Counted from the first letter of the stretch, positions 23,430-31,840 are shown. The stretch: 64,000 nucleotides of DNA from Actinorhabdospora filicis (GCF_030269765.1 NZ_BSTX01000001.1:2163571-2227570); one strand, 5' to 3'. Notes: generated by a model from the sequence alone, not told the origin. Made by a program: numbers and translations.

Positions 23430-25031
23430 ATGACCGTTTCCGGCAACCGCGCCTTCCTGCTGGGCCTGGCGGGCGTAGCCCTGCTGCGCGCCCAGGCCGG
23501 TGACCCGGGCGGGCACCCGGCGGCCGGGATCGCCGAGATCGGCGCGATCCCGGCCGCCGACCCGGCCGAGTTCGGCCCACCGGCGGCCCTGAAGTCCATC
23601 GACACCGTCACCGGTTACCGCGACTGGGCGGCGGCCTACGACACCGGGACCAATCCGCTCATCGCCGTCGAGGAGCCGGTGATCGCGTCCTTCGTGGACG
23701 GTCTGCCGCCCGGCCGGGCGCTGGACGCCGCGTGCGGCACCGGCCGCATCGCGCGGCGGCTCGCCGATCTCGGCCACGAGGTCATCGGCGTCGACTCCTC
23801 GCCCGACATGCTGGCACCGGCCCGCGTGAAGGTGCCCGAGGGGGTGTTCCTTCTCGGCGAGCTGCTCGCCCTCCCGCTTCCGGACGCCTCGGTCGACCTG
23901 GTCACGTGTTGCCTGGCGCTGACGCACCAGCCCGAACTCATCCCGGTCCTGCGGGAGTTCGTCCGCGTCCTCAAACCCGGCGGGCACCTGGTGACCTCCG
24001 ACGTGCACGTGCTGTCGCTGTACCTGGGCGGCGTGGCGGGCGCGCGGGACGCCGGGGGCGAGTACGGCCTGATGCCGGCCTCGCGCTGGTTCGCCTCCGA
24101 CTACCTGGCCGCGGCCAAGGCGGCGGGCCTGTCCTTCCTGGACCACGCCGAGCCGCGCTGGGGCGACTCCCCGGACCACGGGGGCCCGCCGGCCCGGAAG
24201 TGGTGTCCCGGCTCGGCCCGTGCCGCCTACGCGGCCACCCCGGCGGTGTCCGCTTGGCGCTTCCGCCGGGACCGAGCTAGATTCAGGTCTAAATTTAGAC
24301 CTGAATCCCGTGGAGTCGACATGCCCCGCACCATCTTGGTCACCGGCGCCGGTACCGGCATCGGCCGCGCCATCGCCGCCGCCTTCGCCGCCGAAGGCGA
24401 CGAGGTCCACATCACCGGCCGCCGCGAGGCCGTCGTCAAAGAGGCCGCCGACGCCATCGGTGCCGTGCCGCACGTCTGCGACCACACCGATCCCGCCGCG
24501 CTGGACGCTCTCGGCGAGCGGCTGCCCGGGCACCTGGACGTCCTGGTGAACAATGCCGGTGGCCTGGCGGGTGAGGACGGCGAGGGCCTGGCGGGGCTGG
24601 CCGCGGCGTGGCGGGCGATGCTCGACGCGAACCTGCTGACCGCCGTCCTCACCACCGAGCTCCTCGGCCCGCGCCTGCGCGAGGGGGGCGCGGTGGTGCA
24701 CATCGGGTCCATCGCCGCCGACAAGGGCGCGGGCGGCTACGGCGCGGCGAAGGCGGCCCTGGGCTCGTGGAACATCGGCCTGGCCCGGGAGCTGGGACCG
24801 CGTGGGATCACCTCGAACGTCGTCGCGCCCGGCTACATCGGCGAGACGGAGTTCTTCGGCGGCGGGATGACGCAGCAGCGGCACGACACCTTGATCGGCC
24901 TGACGTTCATGGGCCGCCCCGGCGCGCCGGGCGACATCGCCGGAACCGTGCGCTTCCTGGCCTCCGAAGGCGCCCGCTACCTCACCGGGCAGGTCCTCAA
25001 CGTGAACGGCGGGGCCTGGATCACGCGCTAA
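23430..25031 (+). CDS. Class I SAM methyltransferase reading in frame into a short-chain dehydrogenase (fusion ORF)
   Basis: The frame is open for 533 codons. Residues 1-~285 are a complete SAM-dependent methyltransferase: a family-typical N-terminus (AFLLGLAGVALLR), motif I L-D-A-A-C-G-T-G-R (98-106), motif post-I V-I-G-V-D-S-S, and a closing strand AVSAWRFRRD where related proteins end. No stop follows; 13 basic residues (RARFRSKFRPESR among them) lead straight into the complete SDR (from residue 298). The linker is encoded by a perfect 28-bp palindrome that looks like an operator for the SDR. Either a true fusion exists or the methyltransferase lost its stop and both proteins are made. The substrate of the methyltransferase is unknown. 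Confidence 0.6.
   Translation: MTVSGNRAFLLGLAGVALLRAQAGDPGGHPAAGIAEIGAIPAADPAEFGPPAALKSIDTVTGYRDWAAAYDTGTNPLIAVEEPVIASFVDGLPPGRALDAACGTGRIARRLADLGHEVIGVDSSPDMLAPARVKVPEGVFLLGELLALPLPDASVDLVTCCLALTHQPELIPVLREFVRVLKPGGHLVTSDVHVLSLYLGGVAGARDAGGEYGLMPASRWFASDYLAAAKAAGLSFLDHAEPRWGDSPDHGGPPARKWCPGSARAAYAATPAVSAWRFRRDRARFRSKFRPESRGVDMPRTILVTGAGTGIGRAIAAAFAAEGDEVHITGRREAVVKEAADAIGAVPHVCDHTDPAALDALGERLPGHLDVLVNNAGGLAGEDGEGLAGLAAAWRAMLDANLLTAVLTTELLGPRLREGGAVVHIGSIAADKGAGGYGAAKAALGSWNIGLARELGPRGITSNVVAPGYIGETEFFGGGMTQQRHDTLIGLTFMGRPGAPGDIAGTVRFLASEGARYLTGQVLNVNGGAWITR
24280..24307. promoter_or_regulatory. perfect 28-bp palindromic operator
   Basis: Arms GATTCAGGTCTAAA and its exact reverse complement without a spacer, ending 13 bp before the SDR start codon. 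The AT-rich centre TAAATTTA stands out from the surroundings. The size and symmetry fit a TetR-type repressor site. It lies inside the open frame of the upstream methyltransferase. Confidence 0.75.
24321..25031 (+). CDS. Short-chain dehydrogenase/reductase (independent start within the fusion ORF)
   Basis: From ATG 24321 (GTGGAG upstream) the 236-residue protein is a complete classical SDR: T-G-A-G-T-G-I-G cofactor loop (8-15), N-N-A-G (77-80) and catalytic Ser130-Tyr140-Lys144. It ends L-N-V-N-G-G-A-W, typical of the FabG/3-oxoacyl reductase-like group. The enzyme would use NAD(P)(H) on an alcohol/ketone substrate. The palindrome just upstream implies its own regulated promoter. It is followed within 12 bp by an alpha/beta hydrolase gene, so SDR and hydrolase may be one unit. 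Confidence 0.8.
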   Translation: MPRTILVTGAGTGIGRAIAAAFAAEGDEVHITGRREAVVKEAADAIGAVPHVCDHTDPAALDALGERLPGHLDVLVNNAGGLAGEDGEGLAGLAAAWRAMLDANLLTAVLTTELLGPRLREGGAVVHIGSIAADKGAGGYGAAKAALGSWNIGLARELGPRGITSNVVAPGYIGETEFFGGGMTQQRHDTLIGLTFMGRPGAPGDIAGTVRFLASEGARYLTGQVLNVNGGAWITR

Positions 25032-25042
25032 CCTCGGACGGC

Positions 25043-25966
25043 GTGAGCTTCTTCGACGATCCCGCGATCCACCCCGGCTTCATCGCCGCCAACCGCCCCC
25101 GCGTCACCGCCGCCGGGCTCGACCCGGCCGCCTATGAGCGGGTGACGGCGGCGATCGGGCACGTCCGCGACTGGCCGGACGTGCTCGCCGCCGCGGGTGC
25201 GGCCGAGCCGGACGCGCGGCAGGCCGCGCTGTGGCACCACTTCGCCACGATCGTGCCGAGCCCCGACATCACCGGCGTCTCTCGGCGCGCGGCGGAGCTC
25301 ATGCTCACCGCCACCGGCGGCACCCCCGTCACCGACGACCACCCCGAGGAGGGCTTCCGGGGCGTCCTGCGCGGCGAGGGACCCCTCGTCGTGCTGGTCC
25401 CGGGCATGAACTCCTCGGCGGTGGAGTTCACCGGCGTCGCCGACGAGCTGCTGCGGCACGGACTGTCGGTGCTGGCGATCGACGGCCCCGGCCAGGCCTC
25501 CGCGCCCGGCCGCTGGCAGCCGGAGTTCGAGCGGGTCGTGACCCGGGCGATGGACGCCGTGGGCGCGGCCACCGCCGGGGTGTGGGCGATGAGCATGGGC
25601 GGCTGGCTCGGCCTCCGCGCCGCCGCCCACCAGCCGCGCGTGCGCGCCCTCGTCGCCGTCAGCGGACCCGCCGCCCTCGACTACGACGCGTTCGTGCCCT
25701 ACGTCGCCGAGACCTTCGACCTGCGCACCGGCGGGCGCGGACGCGAGTTCGCCGCGTCGGTGGACGCCTCCTCGCTCACCCTCGGCGTCCCCGTCCGGGT
25801 GGTCGAAGGCGGGCGCGACGCCATCCCCGGCGTCACGCCCCTCACCGATTTCGGCCGCCGCCACGACGGCCTCCTGGTCGTCGAAGAGGGCAACCACCTC
25901 ATCGAGGAACACCGCGACGAGTGGCTGCCCCAGACCGCCGCGTGGCTCAGAACCGCCGCAGCGTGA
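25043..25966 (+). CDS. Alpha/beta hydrolase (FrsA / pseudooxynicotine-hydrolase-like)
   Basis: The 307-residue protein has a helical N-terminal part (~1-105) before the hydrolase core, as in the FrsA/DUF1100-like C-C bond hydrolases. The oxyanion loop is in V-P-G-M-N-S-S (119-125). The nucleophile is Ser184 in W-A-M-S-M-G-G, with Ala instead of the first Gly of GxSxG. Asp259 and His285 (E-G-N-H) complete the triad. TAACCT eight bases before the GTG suggests a leaderless transcript. The last 20 bp overlap the convergent beta-propeller gene. The substrate may be shared with the preceding SDR. Confidence 0.8.
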   Translation: MSFFDDPAIHPGFIAANRPRVTAAGLDPAAYERVTAAIGHVRDWPDVLAAAGAAEPDARQAALWHHFATIVPSPDITGVSRRAAELMLTATGGTPVTDDHPEEGFRGVLRGEGPLVVLVPGMNSSAVEFTGVADELLRHGLSVLAIDGPGQASAPGRWQPEFERVVTRAMDAVGAATAGVWAMSMGGWLGLRAAAHQPRVRALVAVSGPAALDYDAFVPYVAETFDLRTGGRGREFAASVDASSLTLGVPVRVVEGGRDAIPGVTPLTDFGRRHDGLLVVEEGNHLIEEHRDEWLPQTAAWLRTAAA

Positions 25967-26906
25967 ACACGTCGGTGAGCGCGCCCGACAGCAGCGCGTC
26001 CATCTCGCCGTCCAGGACGTAGACCGTCCCGCGCCGGACCGTCGCGGTCGTGGGCGCGGCGTCCGGCCACGCCCGCGACTCGCGCACGCTCGCCGAGGCC
26101 CAGTCGCGCGAGGGGCGCAGCTCGCGCACCTTCGCGGTACCCGCGACACCGAGCGTGTTGGTCACCGCGATGATCGAGCCGTTCGGGGCCAGCGTCAGCC
26201 CGTCCACGCCGGGCATGGACTCCACCCGCACCTGGCGCACGTCGCCGGGGCGGGCCACCGGGACGCGCCACAGCGTCCCCGCCGAGTAGTTCCCGACGAT
26301 CAGGACGCCCTCGCGCCACACGATCCCGTTGGCGCCGTTGCCGTCGGGCGAGGTCAGGCGGGCGTCGCGGGCCAGGACGCCCGCACGGCCCGAGGGCTCC
26401 ACCCGGTAGACGATCCCGGCGCGGGAGTCGGTCACGTAGGCCGTGCCGTCCCGGTCGACGGCGATGTCGTTGGCGAGGTGGTCGCCCCCGTCACCGGCGA
26501 CCGCCGCGAGGTCCACGAACGCCAGGCGCGCGCCGGTCCGCAGCGAGTAGATCCCCAGGCCCGCGGTCTTCCCGGTGGTCGCCGGGGTCGAGCGGTCGGC
26601 GAGCCCGAGATCGCCGGAGGCGACCAGGACCCGGTCGCGGGAGGCGTCGACGTGCACGCCGATGGTGGAGATGAGCGCCGGATCGTCCACGAGGGTGCGG
26701 GTCCGGCCGTCCTTGCGCACCGTCGAGACGGTGCCGTGCGTGATGGAGGTCACCAGGAACCCGTCGCGGGACGGGTCGTAGGCGACGCCCTCGGGGTGCA
26801 GGCTCGCGGCGTGCCCGGTGATGACGGCGGGGTGGGCCACGGCGGGCGCGGCGACGCCGAAGACCAGGGCGGCGCCGACGGCCAGGGCGATGAGGCTTCT
26901 CTTCAT
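25947..26906 (-). CDS. Secreted SMP-30/gluconolactonase-like beta-propeller protein
   Basis: The 319-residue product begins with a Sec signal peptide (MKRSLIALAVGAALVFG, cleavage after AHA-like PAVAH near 25). Repeated blades follow with P-E-G-V-A-Y-D, N-D-I-A-V-D-R-D-G-T-A-Y-V-T-D (about 167-181) and N-G-I-V-W-R-E-G. This is the six-bladed calcium-binding propeller of the SMP-30/strictosidine-synthase group, which includes lactonases. It would act outside the cell. It is divergent from the XRE/MmyB regulator with a 78-bp gap and probably controlled by it. Confidence 0.8.
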   Translation of the reverse strand: MKRSLIALAVGAALVFGVAAPAVAHPAVITGHAASLHPEGVAYDPSRDGFLVTSITHGTVSTVRKDGRTRTLVDDPALISTIGVHVDASRDRVLVASGDLGLADRSTPATTGKTAGLGIYSLRTGARLAFVDLAAVAGDGGDHLANDIAVDRDGTAYVTDSRAGIVYRVEPSGRAGVLARDARLTSPDGNGANGIVWREGVLIVGNYSAGTLWRVPVARPGDVRQVRVESMPGVDGLTLAPNGSIIAVTNTLGVAGTAKVRELRPSRDWASASVRESRAWPDAAPTTATVRRGTVYVLDGEMDALLSGALTDVFTLRRF

Positions 26907-26984
26907 GGGGCCAAGACTGGTTCGGCCCAAGGGATCCCGGCGGGCGTGCCGGATACTGGTAGCCCGGGCACCAGGGAGCGGTGG

Positions 26985-27809
26985 ATGAACGAGGTACGGC
27001 GAACGGCGCTGGCGGAGTACCTGCGGGCGCGACGGGCCGGGCTGCGGCCCGAAGAGGTCGGGCTGGCCCCCGGACGCAGGCGGCGCACGCCCGGCCTGCG
27101 CCGCGAGGAGGTCGCCCTTCTGTCCAATGTGGGCATCACCTGGTACACGTGGCTGGAGCAGGGCCGCGACATCACCCCGTCGCCGGAGATCTTGGCCGCG
27201 CTGGCCCGCACGCTGCGCCTCGACGACGCCGGGACGGCGTACCTGTACCGCCTGGCGGGCTGGCCGCCACCGGCGTCCCGCGACGCCCCCCGCGTCCCCG
27301 AGGCCCTCGTCCAGCTGATGCACGGCCAGTCGCCCACGCCGGCCGTCATCGTCGACGGCGGCTGGGACCTGCTCGCCTGGAACGACGCCGCCGAGGCCCT
27401 CTACGGGTACTCGTCCATCGCGCCCGACGACCGCAACGGCGCGTGGATCTTCTTCGCCTCCGACCGGATCCGCCGCGAGACCGTCGACTGGGAGGGACAC
27501 GCCCGGCGCATGCTCGGCGAGCTGCGCGAGGGCTTCGCCCACGACCGCGACGGGCGCGTCGGGCGGGTCCTGGACCGGCTGCGGGCGGAGTTCCCGGAGG
27601 CCGCCGCCTGGCTCGACGAGCACGAGGTCGCCCACCGGGGCTCGGGCGTGACGAAGGTCGTCCGGCACCCGGTCGTGGGCGAGCTGCACCTGGACCAGAT
27701 CGTGCTGCGCTCGGCCGAGGCCCCGGGGCTGGACCTCATCGTCAAGCAGCCGAAGCCGGGCACGGGCACCGCCGGGCGGCTGCGGGAGCTGCTCTCGGCG
27801 CGCGTTTGA
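26985..27809 (+). CDS. XRE-family regulator with MmyB-like ligand domain
   Basis: The 274-residue protein carries an XRE helix-turn-helix (~1-85) with the typical TPGLRREEVALLSNVGITWY stretch followed by T-W-L-E-Q-G-R-D. Then comes an MmyB-like domain (~105-270) containing D-L-L-A-W-N-D-A-A-E (about 128-137), a PAS-like fold that binds fatty-acid-like ligands in MmyB. GGGAGCGG provides the ribosome site. Such regulators commonly repress a divergent enzyme gene; here that is the secreted beta-propeller. Confidence 0.9.
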   Translation: MNEVRRTALAEYLRARRAGLRPEEVGLAPGRRRRTPGLRREEVALLSNVGITWYTWLEQGRDITPSPEILAALARTLRLDDAGTAYLYRLAGWPPPASRDAPRVPEALVQLMHGQSPTPAVIVDGGWDLLAWNDAAEALYGYSSIAPDDRNGAWIFFASDRIRRETVDWEGHARRMLGELREGFAHDRDGRVGRVLDRLRAEFPEAAAWLDEHEVAHRGSGVTKVVRHPVVGELHLDQIVLRSAEAPGLDLIVKQPKPGTGTAGRLRELLSARV

Positions 27810-27813
27810 GGCG

Positions 27814-28272
27814 TCAGCCCATCTCCCGCAACCGGCTGATCTGCCGCTCCGAGAGCTCGATCGTGCGGCGCATGTGCCGCAGCAGGGCCGCGCGCTCATC
27901 GGCGGTGGTGTCGGCGAGCATCTCCTTCCAGCCCTTGTTGAGGTCGTTCCACACCGCGCGCAGCCGCTCGACGGCCTCCGGGACCGGGATGACCAGGACG
28001 CGGCGGCGGTCCTCCTCGTCGCGCTGACGGCGGACCCAGCCGCCCTTCTCCAGGCGGTCGACCAGGCGTGTCGCGGAGCCGGAGGTGAGGCCGGTGAGCT
28101 CGGCGATGGACTTGGCGGTGAAGGGGCCGTCCTCCATGGTCATGACGCTCATGGCCTGGAGGTCGGTGGGGTGCATGCCGAGATGGTCGGCGACGGCCTG
28201 GTTGAACAGCACGTAGGAGGCCATGTAGCGCCGGGAGAGGGCCTGGAGCTCCGATATATCACTGTGTGACAC
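27814..28272 (-). CDS. MarR-family transcriptional regulator
   Basis: The 152-residue protein has the winged helix FTAKSIAELTGLTSGSATRL (about 51-70) and the wing V-R-R-Q-R-D-E-E-D-R-R-R-V. This is the common MarR subgroup next to NmrA-like genes in actinomycetes. Its GTG start lies inside the first of three equally spaced palindromes in the shared promoter with the divergent reductase gene, so autoregulation is very likely. MarR release usually follows binding of a phenolic compound or oxidation; no cysteine is visible, so ligand binding is more likely. Confidence 0.9.
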   Translation of the reverse strand: MSHSDISELQALSRRYMASYVLFNQAVADHLGMHPTDLQAMSVMTMEDGPFTAKSIAELTGLTSGSATRLVDRLEKGGWVRRQRDEEDRRRVLVIPVPEAVERLRAVWNDLNKGWKEMLADTTADERAALLRHMRRTIELSERQISRLREMG

Positions 28273-28338
28273 AGACGTTTCTCCTCTAAATACTTGCGCG
28301 ACGCAGACAATCCCTGTTAGTTTAGCTGCATGACGCAG
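28262..28338. promoter_or_regulatory. three 13-bp MarR operators at exact 32-bp spacing
   Basis: Palindromes CTGTGTGACACAG (28262-28274), TTGCGCGACGCAG (28294-28306) and CTGCATGACGCAG (28326-28338) share the pattern CTGYRTGACRCAG. The first covers the marR start codon, the third the ATG of the NmrA-like gene, and the middle one lies between. 32 bp is about three DNA turns, placing all sites on one face. Confidence 0.8.
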
Positions 28339-29190
28339 TCAATTTACGCCGTTACCGGCGCCACCGGCGCCCAGGGCGGCGCCACCGCCCGCTCGCTCCT
28401 CGCCGCCGGGCACGCCGTCCGCGCCCTCACCCGCCACACCGATTCCCCCGCCGCGGCCGCGCTGCGCGAGCTCGGCGCCGAGGTCGTCCACGCCGACTTC
28501 GACGACGCCGCCTCTCTCGATCCCGCCCTCACCGGTGCCACCGGCCTGTTCGCCATGGGCACGCCCTTCGGCACCGATCTGGACACCGAGATCCGCCAGG
28601 GCCGCGTGCTCTTCGCCGCCGCGAAGGCCGCCGGCGTCGCGCACGTCGTCTACACCTCGGCGACCAACGCCGACCGCGCCACCGGCATCCCGCACTTCGA
28701 CACCAAGGCCGTGCTGGAGCGCGAACTGGCCGAGCTCGGTCCGCGGTGGACCGTCATCGCGCCCGCCGCGTTCCTGGACAACTGGACCTCCGGCTGGAGC
28801 ATGGACGGCCTGCGCGCGGGCGTGTTCGCCCTGCCCATGCCCACCGACCTGCCCCTGGCCGTGATCACCGCCGCCGACATCGGCGCCTTCGCCGCGCTGT
28901 GCCTGACGCGTCCCGATCACTTCGCCGGGCGGCGGATCGACATCGCCTCCGACGAGGTCCCGACCTCGCGCATCGCGCGGGCCATCGCCACCGCGTCCGG
29001 CTGGGACATCGCCACCGAGCGGGTGCCGCTGGACGTCGTCGAGCGCTACTCCACCGACCTGGCCGCCATGTTCGGCTACTTCACCGAGACCGGCCTCGAC
29101 GTCGACGTCGCCGCTCTGCGCGCCGCCTACCCCGAGGTCGGCTGGCACACGGTGGACGACTGGGCGTCCACCGTCGCCTGGACCCGCTAG
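28330..29190 (+). CDS. NmrA-like NAD(P)-binding protein
   Basis: The 286-residue protein starts with Y-A-V-T-G-A-T-G-A-Q-G-G (6-17), the Rossmann loop of NmrA/HSCARG-type atypical SDRs. It continues with the HADFDD segment and the Y-T-S-A-T-N-A-D strand typical of the group. These bind NAD(P)(H) and serve as reductases or redox sensors. TAGTTT six bases before the ATG gives a leaderless promoter that coincides with the third MarR operator. It ends directly against the convergent Cys-rich gene with no gap. Confidence 0.85.
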   Translation: MTQSIYAVTGATGAQGGATARSLLAAGHAVRALTRHTDSPAAAALRELGAEVVHADFDDAASLDPALTGATGLFAMGTPFGTDLDTEIRQGRVLFAAAKAAGVAHVVYTSATNADRATGIPHFDTKAVLERELAELGPRWTVIAPAAFLDNWTSGWSMDGLRAGVFALPMPTDLPLAVITAADIGAFAALCLTRPDHFAGRRIDIASDEVPTSRIARAIATASGWDIATERVPLDVVERYSTDLAAMFGYFTETGLDVDVAALRAAYPEVGWHTVDDWASTVAWTR

Positions 29191-29994
29191 CTAAATCCCG
29201 TTCGGCGCGTTGCGGGCGGTCGCCGGGTGGACCGCGATCAGCCCCGACTTGCGGCGCGCCGCGCACAGCTCCGCCAGCCGCCCGTAGGCCGCCGCGCCCA
29301 GCAGCTCGGTGAGCTCCGGGGCGTAGGACTCGTACACGGCGACCTTCGAGGCGTGCGCCTCCGGCGCCGACGTGCACCACCAGTGCAGGTCGTGCCCGCC
29401 CTCGCCCCAGCCGCGCCGGTCGAACTCCGAGATCACCACGACCTGCCGCTCGGTCCCGTCGGCGTGGCGCAGCTTCTCGTAGTCGCGCTTGATCGGCAGC
29501 TGCCAGCACACGTCCGGCTTGTACTCCAGGGGATGCACGCCGTCCCGGATCGCCTGCGCGTGCAGCGCGCAGCCGTGGCCGCCAGCGAAACCCGGGCGGT
29601 TGTGGAAGACGCAGGCACCGTCCACCGTCGCCGTGCGCAGCGCCGGTTCGGGCTCGCCGTTCTCGCCGTCCAGCTCGTCCTCGGCGGTGGCCTCACGGAA
29701 GGTCTGCTGGAAGTGCTGCCAGGTCTCGGGGGTCAGCCGCCGCGCCGCCTTCCGCACCCGGCGCACGTCATCGGCGTCGGTGAAGAACGCGCCATGGGTG
29801 CAGCACCCGTCCACGGCCCGGCCCGCGTTGATGCCGTGGCAACCGGCGCCGAAGATGCAACTCCACCCGGAGAGCAGCCAGGTGAGGTCGGCGCGGATCA
29901 GCACGTCGGAATCTTCGGGATCGAGGAACTCGATCCACTCACGCGGGAAATCGAGGGCGACCTCGTTCTGGCGCGGATTGTCCGCAACTGTCAC
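29191..29994 (-). CDS. Cys-rich conserved protein (DUF3109/YkgJ-like)
   Basis: The 267-residue cytoplasmic protein contains a cysteine cluster of the form C-x6-C-H-G-I-N-A-x6-C-C-x-H-G-A-F (about residues 46-70). A further cluster follows: [18 protein letters not shown] (about 128-145) and P-D-V-C-W-Q-L-P. These are the marks of DUF3109/YkgJ-type proteins thought to bind zinc or an iron-sulfur cluster. The function is unknown, though the family is widespread in actinomycetes. The GTG start is divergent from the Ppx-like gene across 56 bp. Confidence 0.7.
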   Translation of the reverse strand: MTVADNPRQNEVALDFPREWIEFLDPEDSDVLIRADLTWLLSGWSCIFGAGCHGINAGRAVDGCCTHGAFFTDADDVRRVRKAARRLTPETWQHFQQTFREATAEDELDGENGEPEPALRTATVDGACVFHNRPGFAGGHGCALHAQAIRDGVHPLEYKPDVCWQLPIKRDYEKLRHADGTERQVVVISEFDRRGWGEGGHDLHWWCTSAPEAHASKVAVYESYAPELTELLGAAAYGRLAELCAARRKSGLIAVHPATARNAPNGI

Positions 29995-30050
29995 CGGTCA
30001 AGCGTACGTGCCGAAACGGCCACCGGCGATCAGCCGGTAGCGTGGCGTTC

Positions 30051-30980
30051 ATGAGGCTAGGGGTCCTTGACGTCGGATCGAACACGGTCCACCTGCTCGT
30101 GGTCGACGCATATCGCGGCGGCCACCCCTGGCCGCTGCACTCGGAGAAGTCGGCGCTGCGGCTGGCCGAGCGCCTCGAACCCGACGGCAGCATCGCCGCC
30201 TCCGCCGTGGACGACCTGGTCCGCGCCGTGGACACCGCCCAGAAATCGGCCCGCGACCTGGGCACCGAAGGGCTCATCACCCTGGCCACCTCGGCGGTGC
30301 GCGACGCGTCCAACGGCGAGGAGGTCCTCGCCCGCGTCCACGCCGAGACCGGCATCGAGCTCCAGGTCCTGTCCGGTGAGGACGAGGCCCGGCTGACGTT
30401 CCTGGCGGTGCGCCGCTGGTTCGGCTGGTCGGCGGGCAAGCTCCTCGTCCTCGACATCGGCGGCGGCTCCCTCGAAATCGCCGCCGGCGTCGACGAACTG
30501 CCCGACGTGGCGGTGTCGATGCCGCTGGGCGCCGGTCGCCTCACCCGCGACTGGCTCGGCGAGGACCCGCCCACCGACGCCGGCGTCGAGCGCCTCACCG
30601 ACTACGTCACCGACCGCCTCAACGAGGCCGCCGCGACCGTCACCAAACTCGCGCCCTTCGACCGCGTCGTCGCCACCTCCAAGACCTTCCGGACCCTCGC
30701 CCGCCTGTCGGGCGCCGCGCCCTCCGGCGCCGGGCTGCGCGTCCCCCGGTCCCTGTCGCTGACCGGGCTGCACCAGACCCTCGGCTTCGTCCGCCGCCTG
30801 CCCTCCACCGCACTCGCCGAACTGGACGGCGTCAGCCCCCGCCGCGCCCACCAGCTCGTCGCGGGCGCGGTCGTCGCCGAGAGCACGATGTGGCGGCTCG
30901 GCGTCCGCGAGCTCGACATCTGCCCGTGGGCGCTGCGGGAGGGCGTCATCCTGCGGTACCTGGACCAGTTGGGGGAGTAG
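30051..30980 (+). CDS. Ppx/GppA-family phosphatase
   Basis: The 309-residue protein is a single Ppx/GppA ASKHA domain: L-D-V-G-S-N-T-V-H-L-L-V (about 5-16) is the phosphate-1 loop and L-D-I-G-G-G-S-L-E-I-A (about 137-147) phosphate-2. It lacks the C-terminal HD domain of longer exopolyphosphatases, as in the short actinobacterial Ppx1/Ppx2-like proteins. It would hydrolyse short polyphosphate or pppGpp. TAGCGT seven bases before the ATG at 30051 supports that start over GTG 30042. The later presence of senX3-regX3 puts two phosphate-related loci within 8 kb. Confidence 0.85.
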   Translation: MRLGVLDVGSNTVHLLVVDAYRGGHPWPLHSEKSALRLAERLEPDGSIAASAVDDLVRAVDTAQKSARDLGTEGLITLATSAVRDASNGEEVLARVHAETGIELQVLSGEDEARLTFLAVRRWFGWSAGKLLVLDIGGGSLEIAAGVDELPDVAVSMPLGAGRLTRDWLGEDPPTDAGVERLTDYVTDRLNEAAATVTKLAPFDRVVATSKTFRTLARLSGAAPSGAGLRVPRSLSLTGLHQTLGFVRRLPSTALAELDGVSPRRAHQLVAGAVVAESTMWRLGVRELDICPWALREGVILRYLDQLGE

Positions 30981-31012
30981 CGAACCGGTCCCCTCGCTGC
31001 CACGATGAGGGC

Positions 31013-31267
31013 ATGCCCGACACCGGCCCCGCCCTCGACACACCCTTCGCCCCCGGCGTCGCCGCCGTCATCTTCGTCCTCGGCGGCCTGTCCACCGCCG
31101 CCGTCCTCGTCTGGGTCGCCGTCAACCCCGACTTCTTCATCGCCCGCACGGCCTGGCGCGGGACGCCCGAGTACGCCGCCAAACGCGCACTCTGGCGCGT
31201 CGCCGGGCTCGCCGGAGCCGCCGTCGTCCTCGTCGTCTGCGGGCTGCTGGCGGCGCTCACCTGGTGA
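31013..31267 (+). CDS. Small two-TM membrane protein (first of three)
   Basis: 84 residues with two hydrophobic helices (about 14-38 and 60-82) separated by a basic loop (TAWRGTPEYAAKRALWR). CACGAT six bases before the ATG may be a -10 box. It is the first of three short membrane proteins in a row without family resemblance that I recognise. Confidence 0.55.
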   Translation: MPDTGPALDTPFAPGVAAVIFVLGGLSTAAVLVWVAVNPDFFIARTAWRGTPEYAAKRALWRVAGLAGAAVVLVVCGLLAALTW

Positions 31268-31321
31268 TCCACCGCCCCTCACGGGGCAGCGCGAACCCGT
31301 CTCCGCTGTCACCATGGGCGC

Positions 31322-31549
31322 ATGCCCTTAGCCGCCACCGGATCCCCGCCACCCGGCATGCACTTCTTCGTCATCGCCATCATCGTCTTCGCGGCGGCCA
31401 CCGCGATCTGGCCGCGCCCGTTCACGCGCGGCACCCAGACCGACGACGAGGACGTGTGGGCGCGGCGGCGCGCGTTCACCCGCGTGATCGGCGTCGTCAT
31501 GGTCGTCTTCTGGACGGGCGTCGAGATCATGGTGATCCGCAGTGGTTGA
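31322..31549 (+). CDS. Small two-TM membrane protein (second of three)
   Basis: 75 residues; helices at about 13-30 and 55-72 with the loop RPFTRGTQTDDEDVWARRRA between them. The stop overlaps the next GTG by 8 bp, so the second and third genes are translationally coupled. Confidence 0.55.
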   Translation: MPLAATGSPPPGMHFFVIAIIVFAAATAIWPRPFTRGTQTDDEDVWARRRAFTRVIGVVMVVFWTGVEIMVIRSG

Positions 31550-31775
31550 CGACTTCCTCGACGCCAACCCGTGGTGCGTGCACGTCCTGCTGGTCGGCGC
31601 GCTGATCATCGGCCTGGCCGGGATCGTCTGGCCGGAGAAGTACGTGCGCGACCGCGACTGGTCCACCGACGCCGAGCTGGCCGAGCGGACCGCGCGCAGC
31701 CGCTGGTCGTGCGTCGCGCTCACGATCGTCGCGCTGGCCGTCGAGCTCATCCTGATCGCCAATGGCGGATGGTGA
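31542..31775 (+). CDS. Small two-TM membrane protein (third of three)
   Basis: 77 residues; helices at about 13-29 and 56-74 with the loop PEKYVRDRDWSTDAELAER. The loop shape (basic-aromatic then acidic) is like that of the second protein, so the two probably arose by duplication and may form a hetero-oligomer. Function unknown. Confidence 0.55.
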   Translation: MVDDFLDANPWCVHVLLVGALIIGLAGIVWPEKYVRDRDWSTDAELAERTARSRWSCVALTIVALAVELILIANGGW

Positions 31776-31840
31776 ACCCGGCCGTCCGCACGTGACATCA
31801 CCCACTCCCATCACCCTCCGCCGCCCGATAGATTCGACGC

